Counted from the stretch's first letter, positions 1 through 6,512 are shown. The stretch is 38,625 nt of DNA from Nitrospirota bacterium (GCA_021825365.1 JAKAHR010000032.1:1-38625), one strand, 5' to 3'. The notes: generated by a model not told the origin, from the sequence alone. Made by a program: numbers and translations.

Positions 1-126
1 CTATATAGAGGTCTTCTACAACCGGGTCAGGCGTCACAGCTATCTGGGGCAGCTGAGCCCCTATGAGTACGAAAATCAGGCTGCCTGTGGTAGCTTATAA
101 CTGTCTACCGAATGGGGGGAACTCCA
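1..126 (+). mobile_element. Right end of an IS3-family insertion sequence
   Basis: The left edge of the window holds the C-terminal end of an IS3-type OrfB. About 26 bp of non-coding sequence follow, ending in CA at 125-126, as IS3 ends usually do. This terminal stretch (ctgtctaccg then a G-run, then actcca) resembles the right inverted repeats of IS3-family elements. The boundary at 126 is inferred from that resemblance, because the other end lies outside the window. Confidence 0.6.
2..100 (+). CDS. IS3-family transposase OrfB, C-terminal fragment (runs off the window)
   Basis: Frame 2 encodes 32 residues and a TAA stop. It contains the signature tail of IS3 OrfB integrases: EVFYNRVRRHSYLGQLSPYE, followed by YENQAA. 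In this family that segment is the end of the DDE/rve catalytic domain, just after the catalytic glutamate helix. The start lies beyond the window, so whether the gene is intact cannot be told. Its 3' end lies 5 bp from the stop codon of the convergent transglutaminase-like gene, which shows that the element landed in that gene. Confidence 0.75.
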   Translation, partial: YIEVFYNRVRRHSYLGQLSPYEYENQAACGSL

Positions 127-2492
127 AGCTGATCTAATATTGAACTCTCTAACAAAGAACCAACTATGCCAGCGGCATGATTATATTCTGTCGCATTATT
201 CTTGTCTCCATCTATTGAAGATACAACTTCAAGATCCCTTTTTATATCCAATCCTCGGCTAGCATAATAGCCTGAAAATGGAGACCCAAACATATACTTA
301 ATACTTATTGGAGCAGAGGAAAGACCTTCAGACGGTAATCTTGTTGAAATTAGTTTATAAGATTTTGCCTTTATATTTTTAATAGTATCGTACTCTGTCC
401 AATATCCTAGTATCGTCTGGTAAAGCATTTCACTTACTGGGTCAGTGTAATCCCCTAGAGCAATTCTTTTTTCAAGAAGTTCTTTTGATCCTCCAATATT
501 TAATCCGATAACATTGTAATCCCCTGCAATCATAAGATGCGTCTCTACTTCTGATTTTGTAGGAGAGACAAATGTAAGGTCAAGAACTTGATCTGTCCCC
601 ATCGTTATAGAAGGGCCTGTGGCGATAACTGCGTTGTCTACTTTCAATTCCGCTTTAAGATTTACGAGGTAGGCAGGGATGGATGTGGCATAATTTTGGA
701 CATAGCTGTTGATGAGATTTCTGTCAGCATCGGTAGCTGGTACATAATTCAACGACATTCTTTTACCTGCAAGCTCAGGAAAGGATTTTGCAACACTTAT
801 TTTTGTACCGAGCAACGCATCATAGGCATCTTTATAAATCTCGAGCATAAGCTTGTGCCTCAAACTATCCGGCAAGCTACTATATTTCGCGCCTGTCACA
901 ATCCGCTTGTAAGGCAAAGTGCCTAGTAGGTATGAATGATTCTGTTGGACTATTTCTTTCTTGCCCAGCACATCGCCAACGGCGGCATTGGGGTAATTCT
1001 GAGTTATGTAGTTCTGCACTCTCGCCTGGTAGTCCTGCATGCTTTGCTGGATATAGAGTGAATTAATATTAGTAACATACCCAGCCTGTTCGTTGATCGT
1101 GGCTGTTGACTGTATCTGGTTTATAAACGTCTGGATATCAAAGGGTACTGCGGTCTTGATATCCATACCTTGGGTATAGGCGTACTGTTTAAAGCTCGCA
1201 TCTAGGGGTATCCACGTATCCCCAACCTTGTGTTTCTCTCCTCTACTTGGGATATAGTCGATCCAGGCTTCTACGTGTACATGCTCCAGTCTGACATATT
1301 TGATTACACCGCCCTCAACAAGGCCCTTCGTGGGCACCCCTGCTGATGCCAAAAGCCTCAAGGCCTCCATAGAGTCCGTAAACCCTCCCACCCAGTTCTT
1401 CACCTTCTCGATGGGCAATTCAATGGTTCCATATACATACTTGGCATGGATACCGGACACTCTCAGGAGAGCGATAAGCAGACTGGCAGTATCAAAGTCG
1501 TTGCATAGCTTCGTCTGAAGGCAGTAGTTTGCCCCTTGGATCGAGCCGTAGGTGGGCACGTATTCGATGTTGTTTCTGACCCAGTTGTAGATCTTTACGG
1601 GGTTATTCCCCAGCACTGCTGCCTTTGCCCTTATCTCCGGAGTAAACTGGACTTCTATGGTTTCGGCAAGATCAGCATCAGTAGGCGGATTAGCAAGGGC
1701 TATCTGGTAACTCCCGGAGGGAAGATCAGGTGAAATCGCAGCCGCCGTCTTTTTGGAGATGAGCCCGGTCAGCGGGCCATTTGAAGCTATCATAAGAGGC
1801 TTTGAGCTGCTCCTTGCCATCTTGGTATTCTTGTCTTCCTGTTCAAACTCCTCCGGCTTTGTCCTTGGCTCCTTCCAGACCGGCTCTTCTGTCCTATGCG
1901 GCAGTTTGTTGGGGTCAAGCTTCTGGTGCTTCTTTGGGGGTTTTACCTTCTCAACAAAGTCCTTCGCCTTCTTGTGTGCGAACTCCTTCTCCTCGTCCGT
2001 CTTTGCCTTGTCTATATCGTCGAGGTTGGTCCTTAACTCCTTGAGATTGTCTTCATATTTTTTTACGAAGTCCTGGTGGCGCTTCCAGATTTCTCCGGGA
2101 AGATGCTTTATCTTCTCTTCCGTCTCTTTGAACTGATTCCTGATCTCTACGTCATCAGCATCTATATCCGCCTTCTTGGTCTTTATCTTCTGTTTCTTCG
2201 TCTCGTGGTCTGCCTTGTCGTCCTTGAGGATATTCTCAAGGTCCTCCATGTCCTTCCCGAACTTCTCTTCAGGCTTCTTCTTCCCCTCCCCTTGAGGTAA
2301 GGGGAGGTTGGGAGGGGTTATGCCTGGCTGGCCTTGCTGTGAAGAAACTGCTGTTCGCTTAGAGCTGACTGCTGACTGCTGGTCGATCTTGATCGCATAG
2401 GCGATATCGAACAGGCCCCCGAAGGTCCAGAGAAAGAAGGCAAGAACAATGGTGGAAATAATGCGTAGAGTCCGGCTGAAATAATAATGCAT
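105..2492 (-). CDS. Secreted transglutaminase-like protein, C-terminally truncated by an IS
   Basis: This large exported protein (795 residues from the chosen start) has a signal peptide (basic YFSRTLR, hydrophobic IISTIVLAFFLWTFGG, probable cleavage after AYA). A charged lysine/glutamate-rich, probably coiled-coil region follows. The transglutaminase-like core lies at about residues 300-440: NPVKIYNWVRNNIEYVP, NDFDTASLLIALLRVSGI, then EHVHVEAWID and PLDASFKQ. The His and Asp of the triad are visible. By spacing, the nucleophile Cys position is occupied by Asp, as I recall for the RHS-associated branch of the family. Two starts have ribosome sites: ATG 2492 (GGAGG, 5-nt spacer, chosen) and ATG 2504 (GGGGAG). 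A longer start at 2576 falls inside the riboswitch and is rejected. The last seven or so codons lie inside the IS end, so the native C-terminus is lost. Proteins of this type are often found near RHS-repeat proteins, but none is visible here. Substrate unknown. Confidence 0.8.
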   Translation of the reverse strand: MHYYFSRTLRIISTIVLAFFLWTFGGLFDIAYAIKIDQQSAVSSKRTAVSSQQGQPGITPPNLPLPQGEGKKKPEEKFGKDMEDLENILKDDKADHETKKQKIKTKKADIDADDVEIRNQFKETEEKIKHLPGEIWKRHQDFVKKYEDNLKELRTNLDDIDKAKTDEEKEFAHKKAKDFVEKVKPPKKHQKLDPNKLPHRTEEPVWKEPRTKPEEFEQEDKNTKMARSSSKPLMIASNGPLTGLISKKTAAAISPDLPSGSYQIALANPPTDADLAETIEVQFTPEIRAKAAVLGNNPVKIYNWVRNNIEYVPTYGSIQGANYCLQTKLCNDFDTASLLIALLRVSGIHAKYVYGTIELPIEKVKNWVGGFTDSMEALRLLASAGVPTKGLVEGGVIKYVRLEHVHVEAWIDYIPSRGEKHKVGDTWIPLDASFKQYAYTQGMDIKTAVPFDIQTFINQIQSTATINEQAGYVTNINSLYIQQSMQDYQARVQNYITQNYPNAAVGDVLGKKEIVQQNHSYLLGTLPYKRIVTGAKYSSLPDSLRHKLMLEIYKDAYDALLGTKISVAKSFPELAGKRMSLNYVPATDADRNLINSYVQNYATSIPAYLVNLKAELKVDNAVIATGPSITMGTDQVLDLTFVSPTKSEVETHLMIAGDYNVIGLNIGGSKELLEKRIALGDYTDPVSEMLYQTILGYWTEYDTIKNIKAKSYKLISTRLPSEGLSSAPISIKYMFGSPFSGYYASRGLDIKRDLEVVSSIDGDKNNATEYNHAAGIVGSLLESSILDQLGVPPIR
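2281..2390 (-). repeat. Repeat-derived low-complexity insert after the signal peptide
   Basis: Immediately after the signal peptide the gene encodes SAVSSKRTAVSSQ (from ctgactgctgactgctgg-like DNA, 2339-2388) and then TPPNLPLPQGEG (2285-2322). The second is made by a G/C-rich near-palindrome in which ccctcccctt and aaggggagg face each other. From memory, both peptides are typical translations of dispersed intergenic repeats in GC-rich genomes, not of conserved domains. The reading frame stays open through them. Confidence 0.5.
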
Positions 2493-2571
2493 CGCGCCCT
2501 CCATAATGCACTCCCCGAATTGTATGAAAGATTGTATCCCCGAAAAGGTAGGTATGAAAAATCCCCGAATC

Positions 2572-2654
2572 GCCACTTCGACAGCCCCGCTTTCCTTAAA
2601 AAGGATCGGAAGCTTTGCGTCCCCCGGTCACCCGGGGTTTACCTTTTCGATGGC
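2572..2654 (-). promoter_or_regulatory. c-di-GMP-I (GEMM-I) riboswitch aptamer
   Basis: On the minus strand the leader contains the core GEMM-I elements in order: AAAAGGTAAACC, a CCCCGG stem closed by a GTGA (GNRA) tetraloop, GGGGGACGCAAAGC, a second stem CTTCC/GGAAAG, and AGCGGGGCTGTCGA. An outer helix can form between GCCATCGA (2654-2647) and TCGA-AG-TGGC (2581-2572). The G preceding GTAAACC matches the c-di-GMP-selective version, not the cGAMP variant. The aptamer begins about 5 nt after the predicted transcription start and lies about 80 nt upstream of the transglutaminase-like start. I see no clear terminator, so control may be translational. Confidence 0.85.
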
Positions 2655-2665
2655 TACGGCTATTT

Positions 2666-2694
2666 TATACACTACCCCTCCCGCCCCTTGTCAA
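2666..2694 (-). promoter_or_regulatory. Sigma-70-type promoter driving the riboswitch and transglutaminase-like gene
   Basis: A perfect TTGACA at 2694-2689 is separated by 17 nt from TGTATA at 2671-2666 (within TGTATAAAAT). The predicted start near 2659 places the riboswitch at the very 5' end of the transcript. Confidence 0.7.
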
Positions 2695-2831
2695 GAAAAA
2701 AATGCAGGACACGTCCGGCTGTCTGCCCATACCCTACCCAGGTACAAGGAAAAGAGGACAGGTGTACTAAATGGCTTTACTGCTTCCTCCCGAAATTCTT
2801 TCGTGTACCGTCCATGCGGCATCCCTTTCAT
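2691..2831 (-). pseudogene. Remnant of an IS orfA (helix-turn-helix transposase N-terminus)
   Basis: An ATG at 2831 with GGAGG upstream starts a 46-codon frame. Its first 19 residues, MKGMPHGRYTKEFREEAVK, match the conserved beginning of IS3/IS-type OrfA proteins (RYTKEFREEAVKLV pattern). After this the similarity stops abruptly and the frame runs through unrelated sequence to a TGA at 2693-2691. Upstream, 2850-2890 looks like an IS terminus (gtgtacaccaaagtcggg on the minus strand). This is a decayed fragment, probably unrelated to the IS tail at 1-126, which points the other way. Confidence 0.6.
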
Positions 2832-2974
2832 CCTTACACCTCCATCTAGGAATTTTACCCGACTTTGGTGTACACTTTTTTCAGCTTAGTTCACCGTAGA
2901 TATCAATATAAGGCAGTGATCCAAAGAAAGATACTAAATATGCCTTGAATCATATTCATACCCGTCCTCCAGAG

Positions 2975-3115
2975 TTACGGATTCCTGATATCCGCCAGCC
3001 AGCAGAAGAAGTTATAGACACCCGCAAAGAGGGAAAGCAAAATAACAGTCGCGCCGAGTTGCGGCCAGAGAAATATCGCGATTATCCCCCAGATGAAGAG
3101 TTTAAAACCGCTCAC
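2975..3115 (-). CDS. Small membrane protein of 46 residues
   Basis: A GTG start at 3115 is preceded by GGGGGTGG. It encodes a 46-residue protein that is almost entirely hydrophobic, with two likely membrane segments around FIWGIIAIFLW and LGATVILLSLFAGVYNFF, ending WLADIRNP. It lies just downstream of the terminator that closes the actin-like operon and is transcribed in the same direction, so it needs its own promoter, which I cannot see clearly. An upstream ATG in another frame stops after six codons. No family is recognised. The support is the ribosome site, the amphipathic organisation and the absence of any competing gene. Confidence 0.5.
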   Translation of the reverse strand: MSGFKLFIWGIIAIFLWPQLGATVILLSLFAGVYNFFCWLADIRNP

Positions 3116-3194
3116 GGTCCACCCCCTTTCATCTCTATTCTACTCCCCGACCTCCCCCAGGGAGTGTCCTACGTGATAGAGTTTCAGGGAGCTG

Positions 3195-3224
3195 AAAAAA
3201 AAGAGGGAGGCCTCAGCCTCCCTC
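3195..3224 (-). terminator. Rho-independent terminator of the actin-like operon
   Basis: Read on the minus strand, GAGGGAGG and CCTCCCTC form an 8-bp G/C stem with a short loop (3224-3203). Eight consecutive T residues follow immediately (3202-3195). It lies 28 nt past the stop codon of the actin-like gene. Confidence 0.9.
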
Positions 3225-3251
3225 AGCGCAGGGGTAGAGAGATGAGAGATG

Positions 3252-4115
3252 TTACTTGATGTACTTCGCGTATCCGAACCCGAGGTCAAGGGCCGGCTTA
3301 TATCCGGTCTTCAATGATGCGCCGAGCACGTTGAGGTATTCCGCATGCTCTGCGGGGATGACCAGCGCCTTGGACGTCTCGATCTGCTCCGGCGACATGT
3401 AGTAGGCGAGGCCTCCCACGATCACCACCTGCTCAAAGTCCATCAGTTCGTTCGTAATGCCGTTCTTTATCTGCCTGAAGACGTCCGCGATATAGCGTTC
3501 GATCGCCTCCTCTTTCTCTTTTTCGAAGTAGACGCGCTGGAAGTTGAAATCAGCGTATCCGTTCTTGAGGACCTCGTCGAGACGGATCGCGTTGGGGCTG
3601 ATATCCGGTATCTTGTGCCGGACGAGCGATTTGAAGTACTTCTCGATCAGGTCCCGCGTGCCGAACTGGTTGTAATACGTTTCGTAGTAGACCACCTCGC
3701 TGCCCTCGATGATCTCGACGTTGATGGTGTTGAACCCGCCGTCGATGAGGAGCGTGGTTCTGTCGTCCGCGTTGCTCGTCTTCTTGAGATATTCCAGCGC
3801 GGCCGCTCCCTGTCCCACCACGGTGTCTACCTTCAGCCTGTCCATGAGCCTCTCGACCCGCTCCGATGACTCATACACCGAATACGGCAGCGTGATCGCG
3901 CTGAACTTTACATCAAATTTCCGCTCATACCACTTGACGAAGAGTTCGTAGTACGACAGCAGGTCATCCACGTTGTAGATGCTCGAACAGTACCTGCTCC
4001 TTTTGTTCGCATCGTCTCCCACGAGGTAATGGTAGCTCTTCCACTCTATGGACTTCTTGAGCTCATGTTCGGACATCGCACTTCTGATCACCGATGGTTC
4101 CTTAGAGAATTGCAT
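3252..4115 (-). CDS. Actin-like ATPase (ParM/Alp type), apparently circularly permuted
   Basis: This 287-residue protein is of the actin/ParM superfamily. Visible nucleotide-binding motifs are the phosphate-2 loop TLLIDGGFNTINVEII (121-136) and the adenosine motif VVIVGGLAYY (230-239), followed by the usual EYLNVLGASL near the canonical C-terminus. The N-terminus begins directly at FSKEPSVIRSA, which in ParM/Alp proteins follows the phosphate-1 hairpin. That hairpin instead appears at the very end, PALDLGFGYAKYIK (274-287), matching DxGxGxxK with D277, G279, G281 and K284. The order is therefore phosphate 2, adenosine, phosphate 1. The ATG at 4115 has AAGGAGG five nt upstream; a TTG five codons earlier lies on that ribosome site and is rejected. 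It follows the 104-residue gene by 20 nt, and a strong terminator follows. Filament formation and a role in DNA segregation or cell organisation are inferred, not shown. Confidence 0.8.
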   Translation of the reverse strand: MQFSKEPSVIRSAMSEHELKKSIEWKSYHYLVGDDANKRSRYCSSIYNVDDLLSYYELFVKWYERKFDVKFSAITLPYSVYESSERVERLMDRLKVDTVVGQGAAALEYLKKTSNADDRTTLLIDGGFNTINVEIIEGSEVVYYETYYNQFGTRDLIEKYFKSLVRHKIPDISPNAIRLDEVLKNGYADFNFQRVYFEKEKEEAIERYIADVFRQIKNGITNELMDFEQVVIVGGLAYYMSPEQIETSKALVIPAEHAEYLNVLGASLKTGYKPALDLGFGYAKYIK

Positions 4116-4135
4116 GGCATCCTCCTTCAATCAAT

Positions 4136-4450
4136 TTAAATCTTTATCTTCTTCTCCAAAAGCTGGTGTTGTTCCTTGATCGTCCTGGGCTCGTTGAGGA
4201 TCATGTCGATATCGTCCTCCATGATCGGCGTGGGTATGGTGTCCTTATCGAGCTTCGACCAGAGGGCTATGGTCGATACCAGGGAATTGAGGTTCGGGAA
4301 CATCTCGACGACCCGGATGAGATAACTGTTAAAGGGCACAAGCTGATAAAGCGTCACCAGCCGGGCGATGAACTCGCCGGTATCGAGGGCCGCCTCGTCC
4401 GCGAGGTGCTTGATGAGGTTGGAATCGATCCGTTTCTTCTTCGTCTCCAT
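4136..4450 (-). CDS. Unknown 104-residue protein, partner of the actin-like gene
   Basis: This small mixed-charge, mostly helical protein has a lysine-rich start (METKKKRIDS) and end (LEKKIKI), with no signal peptide or membrane segment. I do not recognise a family. It is the first gene of a two-gene operon with the actin-like ATPase, 20 nt upstream of it and under the same sigma-54-type promoter. In plasmid ParM systems the actin is paired with a small DNA-binding adaptor (ParR), normally downstream. An adaptor role here is only an inference from size and context. The ATG at 4450 has AAGGGGAAG upstream. A longer in-frame start at 4579 would overlap the promoter and adds a low-complexity Pro/Thr/Ala stretch, so I rejected it. 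Confidence 0.75.
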   Translation of the reverse strand: METKKKRIDSNLIKHLADEAALDTGEFIARLVTLYQLVPFNSYLIRVVEMFPNLNSLVSTIALWSKLDKDTIPTPIMEDDIDMILNEPRTIKEQHQLLEKKIKI

Positions 4451-4562
4451 GTCTTCCCCTTTGTCCCCGGCCGGTGTGCAGCCCTGCCGGGGCGCCTGTG
4501 TCGGTGGCCCCGTCCAGGAAGAGTCGGCGGGACCGGTGGCATGTGCCGTTGCAGATGAATTG

Positions 4563-4578
4563 TGCAAAAAGGGTGCCA
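4563..4578 (-). promoter_or_regulatory. Sigma-54 (RpoN) promoter upstream of the actin-like operon
   Basis: On the minus strand TGGCACCCTTTTTGCA matches the -24/-12 consensus TGGCAC-N5-TTGCA exactly in both blocks and in spacing. The predicted start near 4551 leaves a leader of about 100 nt before the ATG at 4450. Expression would require RpoN and an enhancer-binding activator; the activator gene and its site are not identifiable here. Confidence 0.75.
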
Positions 4579-4746
4579 CTGGCAGATAGGGGGACTCAGG
4601 GGGGCAGATACCCGCAATCGGCTGAAAAGGCGGGAAATTTTTTCCCTGGAGAGAAGAGTTTTTCTATCAGGAAGGAGGGGCGGCTGAGTCAATATTCTGA
4701 CACAGGCCGCCCCGCTTGGCAGGCATGCGATCGGGAAGACCGGCTG

Positions 4747-5232
4747 TCAGCCCCTGCCGGAGCCGTCAGCCCGCCTCACCTCCTTCAGACGGATCTCGGC
4801 TGGTCTGAACTCCCGGGACTGCGGCTCAGCAGCCGCCGCCGGCCTGTCGCGGACCCGGGACTCCTGGATGCGTTCGTCGGTAAGGTGGATCACCTCGGCG
4901 CTCTCCATCTTCATCGAGACGCACCCCCGTATGCAGCCACCTTCGTCAACGCCGAGGCTGATGGCGATGATATCGCCGGTGATGTCGCCGTGGCACTCGA
5001 TCTTCAGAAGCTCGCGGGCGATGACATTGCCCCGTACCGACCCGTCGATAAAGGCGACGGCGGTCCTGATATTCCCTTCGATGAGTGCGCCCTCGCCTAT
5101 GGTTATCTTCTCGACGTCTATATCGCCGACAACGCGGCCGTCGACCCTGATGTGTCCCTTATGAAAAAGGTTCCCCGTGAATGTGGTGTCCCTGCCGATG
5201 ATAGACGCGTACTGTCTCTTGCCTTTAAACAT
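4747..5232 (-). CDS. Bactofilin
   Basis: This 161-residue protein has the right-handed beta-helix of bactofilins (DUF583): short repeating turns rich in G, I and V from about residue 10 to 115 (IIGRDTTFTGNL, GHIRVDGRVVGDI, ITIGEGALIEGNI, FIDGSVRGNVI, IECHGDITGDI). A charged Ala/Pro/Arg-rich tail follows (about 120-161). Bactofilins polymerise without nucleotide and scaffold cell-shape, stalk, motility or chromosome-positioning functions at the membrane. The ATG at 5232 has AGGAGG six nt upstream. It reads leftward toward the actin-like operon but is separated from it by almost 300 bp containing that operon's own promoter. Confidence 0.9.
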   Translation of the reverse strand: MFKGKRQYASIIGRDTTFTGNLFHKGHIRVDGRVVGDIDVEKITIGEGALIEGNIRTAVAFIDGSVRGNVIARELLKIECHGDITGDIIAISLGVDEGGCIRGCVSMKMESAEVIHLTDERIQESRVRDRPAAAAEPQSREFRPAEIRLKEVRRADGSGRG

Positions 5233-5300
5233 GCGCAGCCTCCTCTGATGTCGTTTCGTATCTGGCGGTGCCCGGGCTGCACTCCGGACTGTTCACGTCT

Positions 5301-5328
5301 TTATCGGACAATTCATTGACGGGCTTTA
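5301..5328 (-). promoter_or_regulatory. Possible sigma-28 (FliA-like) promoter of bactofilin
   Basis: On the minus strand TAAA (5328-5325) is followed after 16 nt by TCCGATAA (5308-5301). The FliA consensus is TAAA-N15-GCCGATAA, so the -10 block matches 7 of 8 and the spacing is one longer. It lies about 70 nt from the bactofilin ATG. This is suggestive only. Confidence 0.35.
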
Positions 5329-5372
5329 GACCTGCCGGGGAAAGGGATCACAGGACGGCTGCCCCCAATCCC

Positions 5373-5402
5373 TTGAAAAAATAGGGAAAAATCAAGTATC
5401 AT
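5373..5402 (+). promoter_or_regulatory. Sigma-70-type promoter of the aromatic operon
   Basis: TTGAAA at 5373-5378 and TATCAT at 5397-5402 are separated by 18 nt, about 35 nt upstream of the pheA start. It faces away from the bactofilin promoter region. Confidence 0.5.
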
Positions 5403-5438
5403 GAGTCTTCGAAACAACTCGATCACACAGGATTGATC

Positions 5439-6512
5439 ATGAAAGAACTCGACACAGTCAGAAGGAACATCGACCGGATAGACCAGGAGATCCTGAATCT
5501 CCTCAACAAGCGGGCGGAAAATGTCCTCGAGGTCGGCAGGATCAAGCGCTCTGAAAAGACGAAGTTCTACCGCCCGGACAGGGAGAGGCAGATACTGGAG
5601 CGGCTGGCGCGGAACAACAGGGGCCCGTTTCCCAATGACGCGCTGAAGGCGATCTACCGGGAGGTGCTCTCCGCCTCCCTCGCCCTTGAGGAGCCGCTGA
5701 AGGTCACCTGCCTCGGCCCGCTCGGCACCTTCACCCATCTCGCGGCCCTCCGCCACTTCGGCTCGTCCGCCGCCTTTGTGCCGGTCGACAGCATCAAGAA
5801 GGTATTCGAGAATGTCGAGACGAACAAGGCTGAATACGGCGTGGTGCCGATCGAGAACTCAAACGAGGGCGTTGTCAGCCATACCCTCGACATGTTCATG
5901 GATTCCGACCTGCAGGTGGTTGCGGAGATCGTGCTCGAGGTGTCCCACAACCTGCTTTCACGCCAGACCGAACGTTTGAAGATCAGGAAGGTGTATTCCC
6001 ATCCCCAGGGGCTCGCCCAGTGCAGGGGCTGGCTCGAGGCGAACCTGCCGGGGGTGCCGGTTGCCGAGTCGACGAGCACCGCGAAGGCAGCGGAGCTCGC
6101 TGCGCGGGACCCGAAGTCTGCGGCGATCGCCAGCGAGATCGCAGCGCGCATGTATGACCTGAATATCGTCGAACGCAACATCCAGGACAGCCGGCGCAAC
6201 GTTACGCGCTTCCTCGTCATCTCGAAGGAATTCCCCCACCGGACGGGCAATGACAAGACATCCATCATGTTTTCGATCAAGCACAAGCCCGGCTCCCTCT
6301 ACGAGGTGCTGCTCCCCTTCAAAAGGTCGAAGATCAACCTCACGAAGATAGAGTCCCGGCCGTCGAGGCGTAAGGCGTGGGAGTATATCTTCTTCGTCGA
6401 CATGGAAGGCCACATCGAGGACAAGAAGGTGAAGCGGGCTGTCGATGCCCTTACGGACAACTGCCTCTACCTGAAGATCCTCGGATCATATCCTCAAGGG
6501 AAGGTGTCATGA
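5439..6512 (+). CDS. pheA: Bifunctional chorismate mutase/prephenate dehydratase (P-protein)
   Basis: The enzyme converts chorismate to prephenate and then to phenylpyruvate for phenylalanine synthesis in the cytoplasm. The 357 residues show three domains. An AroQ-type chorismate mutase occupies about 1-85 (RRNIDRIDQEILNLLNKRAE, KTKFYRPDRERQI). A prephenate dehydratase occupies about 90-265 (LGPLGTFTHLAA, VVPIENSNEGVV, and the catalytic TRF in NVTRFLVI). A C-terminal ACT domain (about 275-350) carries ESRPSRRKAWEY, the phenylalanine-binding signature, so feedback inhibition is expected. The ATG at 5439 follows AGGA; an upstream TTG two codons earlier is not needed. The stop overlaps the hisC start (ATGA), which implies translational coupling. 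It is the first gene of the long operon. Confidence 0.95.
   Translation: MKELDTVRRNIDRIDQEILNLLNKRAENVLEVGRIKRSEKTKFYRPDRERQILERLARNNRGPFPNDALKAIYREVLSASLALEEPLKVTCLGPLGTFTHLAALRHFGSSAAFVPVDSIKKVFENVETNKAEYGVVPIENSNEGVVSHTLDMFMDSDLQVVAEIVLEVSHNLLSRQTERLKIRKVYSHPQGLAQCRGWLEANLPGVPVAESTSTAKAAELAARDPKSAAIASEIAARMYDLNIVERNIQDSRRNVTRFLVISKEFPHRTGNDKTSIMFSIKHKPGSLYEVLLPFKRSKINLTKIESRPSRRKAWEYIFFVDMEGHIEDKKVKRAVDALTDNCLYLKILGSYPQGKVS

Noticed and set aside
105..2576. Longer start for the transglutaminase-like protein at 2576
   Set aside because: It would begin inside the riboswitch aptamer and put 28 residues before the signal peptide. Starts at 2492 or 2504 have ribosome sites.
5401..5436. Possible 11-codon leader peptide before pheA
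   Set aside because: Its ATG lies inside the predicted -10 box and it contains no run of Phe or Tyr codons, so attenuation is not supported.
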